Positions 1 through 7,052 of a DNA stretch of 23,231 nucleotides are shown here, piece after piece. Position 1 is the first letter of the stretch. The number at the start of each line of letters is the position of its first letter. A model generated the notes under the pieces. It did no database searches. It saw nothing but the letters and a program-made list of their open reading frames with translations, and was not told where the DNA came from. Source of the stretch: an uncultured Lachnospiraceae bacterium (GTDB taxonomy: Bacteria; Bacillota; Clostridia; Lachnospirales; Lachnospiraceae); contig CAJTOW010000069.1 in assembly GCA_910577655.1 (NCBI GenBank), forward strand, positions 1 through 23,231, read 5' to 3'. The position numbers and the translations under genes were made by a program.

Positions 1-34
1 CCCTAACCGGCGTCACTGGCGCCTGGAACCGCGA

Positions 35-88
35 AGCGATTTTTATGGGCTGATGCCGTAACAGTTCGAGGGGTTTCTGAACTGTTGC
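35..88 (+). repeat. Dispersed palindromic repeat, copy 1, with conserved flank
   Basis: A 31-nt palindrome lies at 58-88, with arms GTAACAGTTCG and TGAACTGTTGC around a 9-nt loop (AGGGGTTTC). The 23 nt to its left (35-57) also belong to the repeat: they match the reverse complement of 23208-23230 at 21 of 23 positions, and the whole 54 nt match at about 49. One reading frame (2-61) is open into the element and ends at the TAA inside it with residues SDFYGLMP; the copy at the other window end finishes SDFHGQMP and stop. It may therefore be the tail of an unseen gene, or the peptide may simply be encoded by the repeat. Confidence 0.75.
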
Positions 89-145
89 AAAAAGAATTTT
101 GTTGCAGAAACATAACAGAACACGATATAATGAAAGGAGAAATAC

Positions 146-1144
146 ATGGAAAATGGAATATTTACTGAAAACAGTATACAAAACGGGGATGGTCTGCTGA
201 CAGATACGGAAATTGTTTACCAGAACAAGGATGTAGCCTCAAAGGTTACTGGGGAAGCTCTGGTAGGACACAGTCTGGCACCTTTTGGTTTGCCGCATAT
301 CAGGATTGTTGATGCGCTTCCCACCAATCTTCCGGCAGTCGAAAGCAATGAGCTGCGGCTGGACAATTTGTTTCTTCTGGAGGATGAGGCGATTGCCATC
401 ATTGACTATGAGTCCAGGTACAGCCAGGAGAATTTCGTAAAATATCTGAATTATGCAGCCAGGGTGGTGAAGCGGTATTCAGTCAGAAATATGCTTCCCC
501 AGCTGAAAAAGCTTAGAATCATCGTGATTTACACAGCGGATGTGGAGACAGCCTGCACAGAGTATGATCTGGATGGTGTGCTGGTACGGGTGGAGCCATC
601 CTATCTGGTGAAGCTGGATACAGAAGGCATAAAGAAAAGGCTGGAAGAAAAAATCCAGAAGCCGGAAGCCCTGAACATAGAGGAGCAGATGCAGCTGATG
701 GTCTTGCCCCTGACCGTAAAGGGAAAGGAAGCTAAGCAGAAGGCAACCATAGAGGCTGTGGGGCTTGCAAAAAGAATCAGAAACCAGAAACAAAAGGACC
801 AGATCCTCGCAGGGATTCTGACTTTTACAGATAAAATAATAGACGAGGAATACCGTAACAGAATAAAGGAGGAGTGGGAGATGACGCAGATTGGAAAAAT
901 GATTTTTGATGATGGATTTAGGGCAGGTGAAAGAAGTGGAGAGGCCCGTGGAGAGGCCCGTGGAGAGAACCGGAAGCTGGTCGAGTTAAGCTGCAGGAAG
1001 CTGAGAAAAGGGAAAGCACCAGAGGTGATTGCACAGGAACTGGAGGAAGAGCTGGGTCTGATCCAGGAGATTTGTCAGGCAGCATCCGGATTCGCGCCGG
1101 ATTATGACTGCGACAAGGTGTTCGGAGTCTGGCAGCAGACATGA
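146..1144 (+). CDS. Rpn-family recombination-promoting nuclease / PD-(D/E)XK transposase-like protein
   Basis: The protein is 332 residues, cytoplasmic, with no signal peptide or membrane segment. The N-terminal half resembles the PD-(D/E)XK nuclease fold of Rpn/YhgA-type proteins: an Asp at residue 73 (RLDNL) is followed by a hydrophobic strand ending IIDYES (Asp87, Glu89). The usual terminal Gln/Lys of the core is not obvious, so activity is uncertain. The C-terminal third is charged and helical, with an in-frame duplication GEARGEARGE from a 12-nt DNA tandem repeat (938-949, 950-961), a typical Rpn tail. Rpn proteins are known to promote RecA-independent recombination. The start is supported by AAAGGAGA about 5 nt upstream of ATG. 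The gene stands alone just downstream of a dispersed palindrome. The family call rests on overall look, not an alignment. Confidence 0.55.
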   Translation: MENGIFTENSIQNGDGLLTDTEIVYQNKDVASKVTGEALVGHSLAPFGLPHIRIVDALPTNLPAVESNELRLDNLFLLEDEAIAIIDYESRYSQENFVKYLNYAARVVKRYSVRNMLPQLKKLRIIVIYTADVETACTEYDLDGVLVRVEPSYLVKLDTEGIKKRLEEKIQKPEALNIEEQMQLMVLPLTVKGKEAKQKATIEAVGLAKRIRNQKQKDQILAGILTFTDKIIDEEYRNRIKEEWEMTQIGKMIFDDGFRAGERSGEARGEARGENRKLVELSCRKLRKGKAPEVIAQELEEELGLIQEICQAASGFAPDYDCDKVFGVWQQT

Positions 1145-1200
1145 AGAACAGAGGGCCCTTTTGCCTTGAGTCCGGTTACGAAGGTCCGCTCTGGCGGTGT

Positions 1201-1289
1201 CAGTCCCATGGCGTATGGACTGCCATAACAGAATCCGGCGTTTTCGCCCAGAGGGTAACCATGTGGATACCCTGCCCGAAAACGCCGGA
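1201..1289. terminator. Nested inverted repeats between convergent genes
   Basis: Two inverted repeats occupy the space between the convergent nuclease and mgsA genes. The first pairs CAGTCC (1201-1206) with GGACTG (1217-1222) and continues with AT/AT after one bulged C. The second is long, pairing TCCGGCGTTTTCG (1234-1246) with CGAAAACGCCGGA (1277-1289), 13 perfect base pairs, and its loop contains a smaller complementary pair (AGGGTA/TACCCT). No clean U-tract follows on either strand, so function as a bidirectional terminator is inferred from position and stem stability. Confidence 0.45.
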
Positions 1290-1321
1290 ATTTGCTCTGA
1301 TAATCCATATATACCCATGTT

Positions 1322-1795
1322 TTACAATGTACTGGCCCGCTCCCGGATATTCTGGTGGAAATTGACCACATTGTGCTCATATTCCTCACTCATAAGCGGG
1401 GAAGTGATAAGGAAATCCGCAGTCGCTTTGTTGTTGGCGATGGGGATATCGTATACCTGGGCGATTCGCAGAAGGGCCTTTACATCAGTGTCGTGGGGCT
1501 GGGCGGTCAGCGGGTCCGAGAAGAAGATCACGAAATCCACCCGCCCCTCCACGATCTTGGCGCCGATCTGCTGGTCGCCGCCCAGAGGGCCGCTGTTGTA
1601 TCCCTTTACCGGGAGTCCCGTGGCCTCCGTGATCATCCTGGCCGTGGTTCCCGTACCACATAGGAAATGCCCCTTCAATATTTCTTTATGAGCCTCGCAC
1701 CATTCAATCAGCTCATGCTTTTTCTGGTCGTGTGCGATCAGTGCAATATTCTTCTGTTTTCCGATTGTTAAAGTTAAAAAATCCAAATTACTCAT
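1322..1795 (-). CDS. mgsA: Methylglyoxal synthase
   Basis: It converts dihydroxyacetone phosphate to methylglyoxal and phosphate, a cytoplasmic glycolytic bypass used when phosphorylated sugars accumulate. The 157-residue protein shows the family landmarks: IALIAHDQKK with His22, the phosphate-binding GTGTTA stretch (47-52), SGPLGGDQQIG with catalytic Asp74, and FFSDPL...PHDTD with Asp94, His101 and Asp104. These sit at a constant +3 offset from the E. coli residues. The annotated ATG directly abuts AAAGGAGG with no spacer, whereas a TTG at codon 4 (1786-1784) lies 9 nt from it, so the real start may be that TTG. It is a single gene; the promoter was not identified with confidence. The role fits an organism processing several phosphorylated sugar acids through DHAP. 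Confidence 0.96.
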   Translation of the reverse strand: MSNLDFLTLTIGKQKNIALIAHDQKKHELIEWCEAHKEILKGHFLCGTGTTARMITEATGLPVKGYNSGPLGGDQQIGAKIVEGRVDFVIFFSDPLTAQPHDTDVKALLRIAQVYDIPIANNKATADFLITSPLMSEEYEHNVVNFHQNIRERASTL

Positions 1796-2381
1796 CCTCC
1801 TTTCAGATTGGATGTACTTTCAGAGTTTCTCCACATCTGCCCTTCTATGATTTCGTACAGTCATCGCGGTGAATGTGCAGACCTTTCTGTTTCAGATGTT
1901 CAGACAAGGCCTGCGTCTGGGCGGATAAAGGCATCTTGCCACAGACCGAAGGAAATGTCAAGTAAAACCGGGAAATGCCAGTATTGTCAGCAGTGCCTTG
2001 TTTATAAGGCTATTTTGGCAAAAAAGTGGGCGGATATCCATGGAATACAGGCAGTTTTCGCCTAGACGCGAGGAGGGGTCTGGAAAGAAGAAATATTTCT
2101 TCTGTAAAAAAATGATGCTGGTCAGAAAATGCACCCCCCATTTTTGGGAGTTGTTTTCTGTGATTTTTCGTACCACAGCATGGAGTGAAACATGTTTTTT
2201 CCGAAAATCTGCCTGAAAGGCCACGACATGAAATCCAATACTATTAGAGTACCCGGATTATCGGAAAGATCAAGAATGACCAAGTTCCCTTTAATGTGGA
2301 TATTGGTGTTATTAGCAGATGGTCACATCTGGGCGAAGGTATTGACCATGATAAAAGCAGCTAATGATGCAACGCCATAAG
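1796..2381. other. Gene-poor stretch upstream of mgsA
   Basis: About 590 bases lie between mgsA and the terminator behind cotJC. Short open frames exist on both strands, but none has a good ribosome binding site plus protein-like composition. The frame at 2246-2374 (plus strand, no start codon, ending HDKSS and stop) looks more protein-like than its neighbours and could be a gene remnant. An 18-nt perfect palindrome, AGAAGAAATATTTCTTCT, lies at 2086-2103, and TGGGCGGATA occurs twice (about 1919 and 2031). No RNA gene or riboswitch was recognised. Confidence 0.4.
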
Positions 2382-2425
2382 ACGGGAGCAAATCTGTTTC
2401 TATCATACAAGTTTGCTCCCGTTTT
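2382..2425. terminator. Intrinsic terminator downstream of the cotJ operon
   Basis: ACGGGAGCAAA (2382-2392) pairs perfectly with TTTGCTCCCGT (2412-2422) around a 19-nt loop. A short T-run follows on the plus strand and a weaker one on the minus strand. It sits 20 nt beyond the cotJC stop codon, where the minus-strand operon should end. Confidence 0.65.
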
Positions 2426-2442
2426 GTATGGGTACACACAAT

Positions 2443-3045
2443 TTACCGTTTATGGTCAAACTCCGCATTAAAATAATAGAAGTTCTTCGCGTCCAGATCC
2501 GTCTTCAGCTTCTCCAGCGCTTCTCCGAACCGCTGGAAATGAACTACCTCCCGCTCCCGCAGATATTTCAGCGGTTCCCGGACTTCCGGGTCGGGGGTGA
2601 TGCGGATCAGGTTCTCGTAGGTGCTGCGGGCCTTTTGCTCTGCGGCCAGATCCTCGAAAAGATCCGTGATGGCATCGCCCTTGGACTGGAATTCGCAGGC
2701 ATTGAAGGGCACGCCTGCAGCAGCCGTGGGCCAGATCCCGGCAGTGTGATCCACATAGTAGGCGTCAAACCCGGCTGTCTGGGCATCCTGGGCGTTCATG
2801 TTTTTTGTCAGCTGAAAGATCATGGCACATATGATCTCCAGGTGCGCCAGTTCCTCCGTGCCGATATCTGTCAAGAGACCGGCAACTTCCTTGCATGGCA
2901 TGGTATACCGCTGGGAAAGATAACGCATGGAGGCGGCCATCTCCCCGTCAGGCCCGCCGAACTGGCTGATGATCAGGGAAGCAGTTTTGGGACATGTCTT
3001 TGTGATATTCACCGGATACTGCAGTCGTTTTTCATAAGTCCACAT
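2443..3045 (-). CDS. cotJC: Spore coat protein CotJC (manganese catalase family)
   Basis: This 200-residue protein has the usual CotJC length and the four-helix di-manganese catalase fold. Putative metal-ligand helices are visible: Glu in GGPDGEMAAS near residue 35, TEELAHLE around 69-74, AEQKARSTYENL around 137-147, and REREVVHFQRF around 164-174. CotJC is deposited in the spore coat, where its family degrades hydrogen peroxide. The start has AAGGAGGTG about 8 nt upstream. It is the last gene of cotJA-cotJB-cotJC; its ATG lies two nucleotides beyond the cotJB stop. A terminator follows at 2382. In Bacillus subtilis the operon is transcribed in the mother cell by sigma-E. Confidence 0.95.
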   Translation of the reverse strand: MWTYEKRLQYPVNITKTCPKTASLIISQFGGPDGEMAASMRYLSQRYTMPCKEVAGLLTDIGTEELAHLEIICAMIFQLTKNMNAQDAQTAGFDAYYVDHTAGIWPTAAAGVPFNACEFQSKGDAITDLFEDLAAEQKARSTYENLIRITPDPEVREPLKYLREREVVHFQRFGEALEKLKTDLDAKNFYYFNAEFDHKR

Positions 3046-3047
3046 GG

Positions 3048-3347
3048 TTACACACCTCCTTGATTATCCCAGGGCAGCGGTCCGTCCGACCAGGTGAAAT
3101 GCTTCTGTCCCGGATATTTGGTAAAGGTTCCGGTCTTATTGTTGGTGTCCGGACACACCTGGCACAGGGTCAGAGGCTCGAATCTGCCGGAATACTCCCT
3201 GGTCAGCTGGTAGCGCCGCTCCCTGGCCTGGGCAAATGCCTTTAAGGCATCCTGGTCCAGGGGATGGGTGTCCAGATACAGCAGAAGGTCATCCATGGTA
3301 AAGCCCACCTCCTGAATTTCCTTTAAAAGCTTCGCACGCTCAGACAA
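3048..3347 (-). CDS. cotJB: Spore coat protein CotJB
   Basis: About 100 residues with the CotJB signature: a helical N-terminus (LLKEIQEVGFTMDDLLLYLD), the THPLDQDALKAF stretch, a following Arg/Tyr helix, and an aromatic-rich end (HFTWSDGPLPWDN). CotJB is a small coat protein that acts with CotJA and CotJC. The frame is open from a GTG at 3356-3354, but that codon overlaps the Shine-Dalgarno GGGAGG. A TTG at 3347-3345 lies 8 nt from GGGAGG and is preferred here. Either start overlaps the end of cotJA (8 nt with TTG), which suggests translational coupling. Confidence 0.9.
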   Translation of the reverse strand: MSERAKLLKEIQEVGFTMDDLLLYLDTHPLDQDALKAFAQARERRYQLTREYSGRFEPLTLCQVCPDTNNKTGTFTKYPGQKHFTWSDGPLPWDNQGGV

Positions 3348-3699
3348 GTCCGCCACCTCCCGTCACATAAAATGGTTTGTCCAGTCCCGGGAAAATAGTC
3401 CCCTGGCGCAGTGCCACCGCAGGTTCATAGATGTTCTCCCATGGCTCCATGGGAACCGTGGCCATAGCTAACACCAGCCCTGCTTCCGGTGCCGGCCCGG
3501 GAAGCTTCTGTCCGCATCCGCAGGAGGCGCTGGCAGGGGCCACAGTTTCGCATCCGCAGGAGGTACCGGCAGGGGCAGCAGTTTCACACCCGTGGGAGGT
3601 GCCGGCAGGGGCTGCGGTTTCACACCCGCAGGAAACTCCTCCAGGAGCAGAGGCTCCATGACTGCGGGAATCCGCTGTTTTGCGATTGGAAAAATCCAT
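3340..3699 (-). CDS. cotJA: Spore coat protein CotJA with an N-terminal Cys-rich repeat
   Basis: The C-terminal 50 residues are typical CotJA: LAMATVPMEPWENIYEP, then ALRQGTIFPGLDKPF, ending in Gly-rich sequence. The chosen ATG has GAAAGGAG 9 nt upstream and gives 119 residues; a longer in-frame start at 3777 has no better site. CotJA is normally about 70-85 residues. The extra length is an N-terminal tandem repeat of a 12-residue unit, (S)CGCETAAPAGT-like, carrying about seven cysteines, mostly as CGC pairs. Cys-rich coat extensions may form disulfides or bind metal; that is inference. It is the first gene of the operon. Confidence 0.9.
   Translation of the reverse strand: MDFSNRKTADSRSHGASAPGGVSCGCETAAPAGTSHGCETAAPAGTSCGCETVAPASASCGCGQKLPGPAPEAGLVLAMATVPMEPWENIYEPAVALRQGTIFPGLDKPFYVTGGGGLV
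3513..3635 (-). repeat. 36-nt tandem repeat inside cotJA
   Basis: Three consecutive 36-nt units (3513-3548, 3549-3584, 3585-3620) are followed by a partial fourth. Each encodes a 12-residue Cys/Ala/Pro-rich unit. Unit length is a multiple of three, so copy-number changes would keep cotJA in frame. Confidence 0.85.
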
Positions 3700-3779
3700 A
3701 AATACCACTCCTTTCTTCTGGTTCTTTGTCAGGCAATCATTGTGGCATATGAGCAGCATACCAAACGTTTTGCACACCC

Positions 3780-3809
3780 ATTAGTATGGATTCCCGGTGG
3801 GAAAATACC
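3780..3809 (-). promoter_or_regulatory. Candidate sigma-E promoter of cotJ
   Basis: On the minus strand GGTATTT (3809-3803) is followed after 14 nt by CATACTAAT (3788-3780). This resembles the sigma-E pattern of an ATA-containing -35 box and a CATACAAT-type -10. It would start transcription about 70 nt upstream of cotJA. The expectation comes from sigma-E control of cotJ in Bacillus; the match is imperfect. Confidence 0.35.
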
Positions 3810-3956
3810 TTGAGAGATTGTTGTAAGGAAAGGGAAAAATCAGGGGAAAAGGAGATTCATGACAGTAACATCGAAAAAAGCTACCGTGCATGGGGCTGTT
3901 GTTTCGAAGGGTACGCTCCAGAAAAAGTTTTCCCGTCCTATGGGCTATAACTGCTA

Positions 3957-3985
3957 TTGAATTTGAACAAAAATAAGGATATACT
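3957..3985 (+). promoter_or_regulatory. Sigma-A promoter of the cell-wall-binding protein operon
   Basis: TTGAAT (3957-3962) and TATACT (3980-3985) are separated by 17 nt. Transcription would begin near 3992, giving a leader of about 60 nt before the short ORF at 4051. The rest of the 3700-4050 gap holds no gene that I can support. Confidence 0.7.
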
Positions 3986-4050
3986 AAAAATAAGAGAATA
4001 CATAGAAGCGTCCGCCGGTTTCTGTCCTCAGGAAAGGAGGCAGTAAATCA

Positions 4051-4116
4051 ATGGGGAAATATTTGCTGGTTGTGAGATTCCGGGAGCACATCAAACCAAT
4101 AGGAGGACCAGAATGA
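4051..4116 (+). CDS. 21-residue leader ORF, translationally coupled
   Basis: A short ORF (MGKYLLVVRFREHIKPIGGPE) starts 10 nt after a near-perfect AAAGGAGG (4033-4040). Its TGA overlaps the ATG of the next gene in ATGA. The Shine-Dalgarno of that next gene (AGGAGGA, 4101-4107) lies inside this ORF, so ribosomes translating the leader would pass over it. I read it as a coupling or regulatory leader rather than a functional protein. It contains no run of one amino acid that would point to classical attenuation. Translation is inferred from signals only. Confidence 0.5.
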   Translation: MGKYLLVVRFREHIKPIGGPE

Positions 4117-5402
4117 ACACAATAAAAAGTACCAGATCACACACATACACTTGTCTGGCAGCGGCGATAGCCCTGGCCATAGCCAGTCCGGGCATAGCAT
4201 CTGCCGCCGAGGACCGTGAGCCTGTTGAGGAGATCCATCTGGTCTTTGAATCGGAGATCGAGACCGGAGGCAGCAGCAGCGAGGTGGAGGTGACTACAGA
4301 AGACGACGGTTACACCGTAGGCGGCGTAGGGGTGCTCAATGCCACCGGCGACTGGGCAGGCGGCGTGCGCCCCAAGGTGGAGGTATACCTTTACGCTGAT
4401 GACGAATACTATTTTCCACGGGTGCGGGAGGATATATTTGATTTCTCCGGTGAGGACGTGGAATACGTATCCGCCAGACGGCAGGAGGACAACTCTGAGC
4501 TGGTTCTGACCGTGCGTCTGGAAGAACTGGAGGGGGAACATCTGTGGGTGGACGGCCTCAGATGGGACAAGGAAGAAGGGGCGGCTGTCTGGGAGGAGAA
4601 TCCTTCGGCCCGCGGCTATGAGACGAGACTCTACCGGGGGAGCACCCTGGTGGATTCCATGGTTTTCCGCTCGTCCTCTGATACCATCTGGCCCGTATCC
4701 GGGAAGATGAAGGAAAGCGGAACCTATTACTTCCAGGTCCGCGCCATAGGCAGCGGTTCCTCCCGCGGAGACTGGGAAACCTCTGGAAAATGGACCCGCT
4801 CCGCATCTGGCACCGACAGCTGGAACGACGACACCACAAGCGACAGCGACAAGGAGATGGTAAGTCCCTCCAGCTCATCCAAGCCCCAGGAGGGCTACTA
4901 CAGCGACGAAGAATTTGACCCGGATCAGGACAATGATTATGGGAACAGCCCCAGAGACGATGACGACAGCGACGATGAAAATTACGGGCCGGGGACGGGG
5001 CGTACCCGGAACCAGACTGAGAGCAGCTCCGGCACCGGCAGTAATGGCAGTTCCGGCACTGGCAGTACCAGTCCCGGCACCGGCGGAACTACAGACACAC
5101 CCAACGCAGATTCCACCGCCATTTCCACCTGGCCGGAGCCTATCCGGACAGAAGCAGGAAGCTGCTGGAAACAGGACCAGCAGGGCTGGTGGCTCCGGCT
5201 GCGGGACGGCACCTGGCCGGTCAATGTCTGGGCCATGGTAGATAACACCTGGTACTGCTTCGATTCTAGGGGCTACCTGCGCCATGGCTGGATTCTCTCC
5301 AGCGGCAGCTGGTACTACTGCGGCGAAAACGGCGCCATGCTGGTCAACGCGCGGACTCCTGACGGACATTTTGTAGGAGGCGACGGCGTGTGGATCCAGT
5401 AA
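4113..5402 (+). CDS. Secreted cell-wall-binding protein, choline-binding repeats, acidic linker
   Basis: The protein is 429 residues. A signal peptide ends at about residue 31 (ASA/AED). An N-terminal beta-rich region follows, then a fibronectin-III-like module (about 148-228, beginning VDGLRWDKEEGAAVW and ending YYFQVRAIGSG). Next come a highly acidic Ser/Asp/Glu linker (about 235-295) and a Gly/Ser/Thr linker. The C-terminus (about 350-429) has aromatic-Gly cell-wall-binding repeats (GWWLRLRDGTW, NTWYCFDSRGYLRHGW, SWYYCGENGAML). Choline-binding-type repeats anchor proteins to (lipo)teichoic acids. The module order and C-terminus match the protein at 7053-8087, so the two are paralogues. AGGAGGA lies 5 nt upstream of the ATG. 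No catalytic domain was seen; a structural or sensing role is inferred. Confidence 0.85.
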   Translation: MNTIKSTRSHTYTCLAAAIALAIASPGIASAAEDREPVEEIHLVFESEIETGGSSSEVEVTTEDDGYTVGGVGVLNATGDWAGGVRPKVEVYLYADDEYYFPRVREDIFDFSGEDVEYVSARRQEDNSELVLTVRLEELEGEHLWVDGLRWDKEEGAAVWEENPSARGYETRLYRGSTLVDSMVFRSSSDTIWPVSGKMKESGTYYFQVRAIGSGSSRGDWETSGKWTRSASGTDSWNDDTTSDSDKEMVSPSSSSKPQEGYYSDEEFDPDQDNDYGNSPRDDDDSDDENYGPGTGRTRNQTESSSGTGSNGSSGTGSTSPGTGGTTDTPNADSTAISTWPEPIRTEAGSCWKQDQQGWWLRLRDGTWPVNVWAMVDNTWYCFDSRGYLRHGWILSSGSWYYCGENGAMLVNARTPDGHFVGGDGVWIQ

Positions 5403-5501
5403 CTCCGGCTTCTTTGGAACAATACATATTTGGGCCAGGGATGCCGCAAAAACAGGCAAACCTTAAAATCAACGATAACAGGCAGCAAACAGGTAAAAAC
5501 A

Positions 5502-6914
5502 ATGAAACACTCCCTTTACATCAAATTCCTCCTGGGTTATCTGGTCTTTGGTATGCTGGGCTTTATTACCATTTCCACCCTTTCCTCCCGGCTGATGTAC
5601 AACCAGCTGGTGGTGGAAAAGACCGAGGAAATGTACGATGAGGCCAACCTGATCGCCTCAGCCTACAGCAGCTTCTACCAGGGCAAGAAGCAGGACCTGA
5701 ATTCCGTATATCCCCAGCTCCAGGCCGTGGCCGAATTCCTGCGGGCAGAGATCTGGGTGGTGAACCGCCGCGGAGTGATCGTGGTAGACAGCAACCGCTC
5801 CATGCGGTCAGGCATGATCATTGAAGACTTTGACCCCACAGCTACAGGAAACAAATCCTACTGTATAGGCAATTATTATGGCCTGTTTCCCTACGATGTG
5901 GTAAGCGTATCGGCGCCCATTACGGGAAACTACAATACCTACGGGTATGTGCTGGTGCATCTGCCCATGAGCCGGATCCAGGAGTCCGGGGACAGGGCGC
6001 TGAATGTAGTGTACATTACGGCAGCCATCATGCTGGTGCTGTCACTAAGCATCCTGCTGGTCTTTGCCCTGACCGTATACATTCCCTTAAAGAAGATCAC
6101 GGCAGGAGCCAATGAATACGCCGCAGGTAATCTGGATCACCAGATCCAGGTCAACACCCACGACGAGATGGGTTATCTGGCAGACACACTGAACTATATG
6201 TCCAGTGAGCTCAACAAGATGGAGGAGTACCAGAAGACCTTCATTGCCAATGTCTCCCACGATTTCCGTTCGCCCCTGACCTCCATCAAGGGCTATCTGG
6301 AGGCCATCATTGACGGAACCATTCCCACGGAGATGCAGGAGAAATACTTAAACCGGGTGATCTCCGAGACCGACCGGCTCAACAAGCTGACCCAGGGCCT
6401 TCTGACACTTAACTCCCTGGACAGCAAGGGGTATCTGAGCCGGGGGAATTTTGACATTAACCGGGTGGTCAAGGATACGGCAGCTTCCTTTGAAGGAACC
6501 TGCGAGAAGAAGAATATCAACTTTGACCTGACTTTCTCCGACAACATCCAGATGGTATATGCGGACATGGGCAAGATCCAGCAGGTACTGTACAACCTGA
6601 TTGACAATGCCATCAAGTTCAGCCACCAGGACTCCACCATCTATATCCAGGCCTCGACCCGGTATGAGAAGGTCTTTGTGTCAGTCAAGGACACCGGCAT
6701 CGGCATTCCCAAGGACAGTGTGAAAAAGGTCTTTGAACGCTTCTACAAGACTGACCAGTCACGGGGCAAGGACAAACGGGGCACCGGCCTGGGCCTGTCT
6801 ATTGTAAAAGAGATCATCCAGGCCCACGGGGAGAATATTGATGTGATCAGCACCGAAGGCGTGGGATCGGAATTCATTTTCTCGCTGCCAAGGGCAGTGA
6901 ATCTGGATAGTTAG
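5502..6914 (+). CDS. Sensor histidine kinase, membrane-bound
   Basis: From the chosen ATG the protein is 470 residues. It has a membrane segment at about 8-30, an extracytoplasmic sensor region of some 135 residues, a second membrane segment at about 168-194, and a HAMP linker. The HisKA helix follows with phospho-acceptor His253 (VSHDFRSPLTSIKGYLEA). The ATPase domain shows the N box (NLIDNAIKFS, from Asn365), G1 (DTGIGIP, from Asp397), F box (FERFYKTDQSRG) and G2 (GTGLGLS, from Gly427). All catalytic motifs look intact. It would phosphorylate a response regulator, but none is encoded here. It lies between two paralogous cell-wall-binding proteins, 99 nt after the first, so it may sense the envelope. 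The start has only a weak AGGT; a longer frame from 5430 is less likely. Confidence 0.93.
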   Translation: MKHSLYIKFLLGYLVFGMLGFITISTLSSRLMYNQLVVEKTEEMYDEANLIASAYSSFYQGKKQDLNSVYPQLQAVAEFLRAEIWVVNRRGVIVVDSNRSMRSGMIIEDFDPTATGNKSYCIGNYYGLFPYDVVSVSAPITGNYNTYGYVLVHLPMSRIQESGDRALNVVYITAAIMLVLSLSILLVFALTVYIPLKKITAGANEYAAGNLDHQIQVNTHDEMGYLADTLNYMSSELNKMEEYQKTFIANVSHDFRSPLTSIKGYLEAIIDGTIPTEMQEKYLNRVISETDRLNKLTQGLLTLNSLDSKGYLSRGNFDINRVVKDTAASFEGTCEKKNINFDLTFSDNIQMVYADMGKIQQVLYNLIDNAIKFSHQDSTIYIQASTRYEKVFVSVKDTGIGIPKDSVKKVFERFYKTDQSRGKDKRGTGLGLSIVKEIIQAHGENIDVISTEGVGSEFIFSLPRAVNLDS

Positions 6915-7052
6915 ACAGAAGATCCTGGCGGCATGGATTCCGGGCAGGGTTATGCAAAGCCGGATGGTGTGTAGAAAAGGAATATGGAATTTCCATACAG
7001 GAAAGTACTGGTACATTACCCGCATCACCTGGTATACAAAGAGGAGCAGGAT

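Noticed and set aside
1..30. 15-nt match (CCGGCGTCACTGGCG) to the tandem repeat at about 7750
   Set aside because: Different reading frame and no extension on either side; probably coincidence in GC-rich sequence.
1808..2224. Overlapping frames of 70-90 codons on both strands upstream of mgsA
   Set aside because: Unlikely composition, no ribosome sites and mutual overlap; treated as chance.
2192..2380. 62-codon frame ahead of the cotJ terminator
   Set aside because: No ribosome site. A different frame over the same DNA looks more protein-like but lacks a start, so at most a gene remnant.
4558..5459. Long antisense frames across the first wall-binding protein gene
   Set aside because: They are shadows created by the GC-rich, repetitive coding sequence on the other strand.
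6983..6997. Palindrome TATGGAA-T-TTCCATA between the kinase and second wall protein
   Set aside because: A single short copy with no promoter around it; could be chance.
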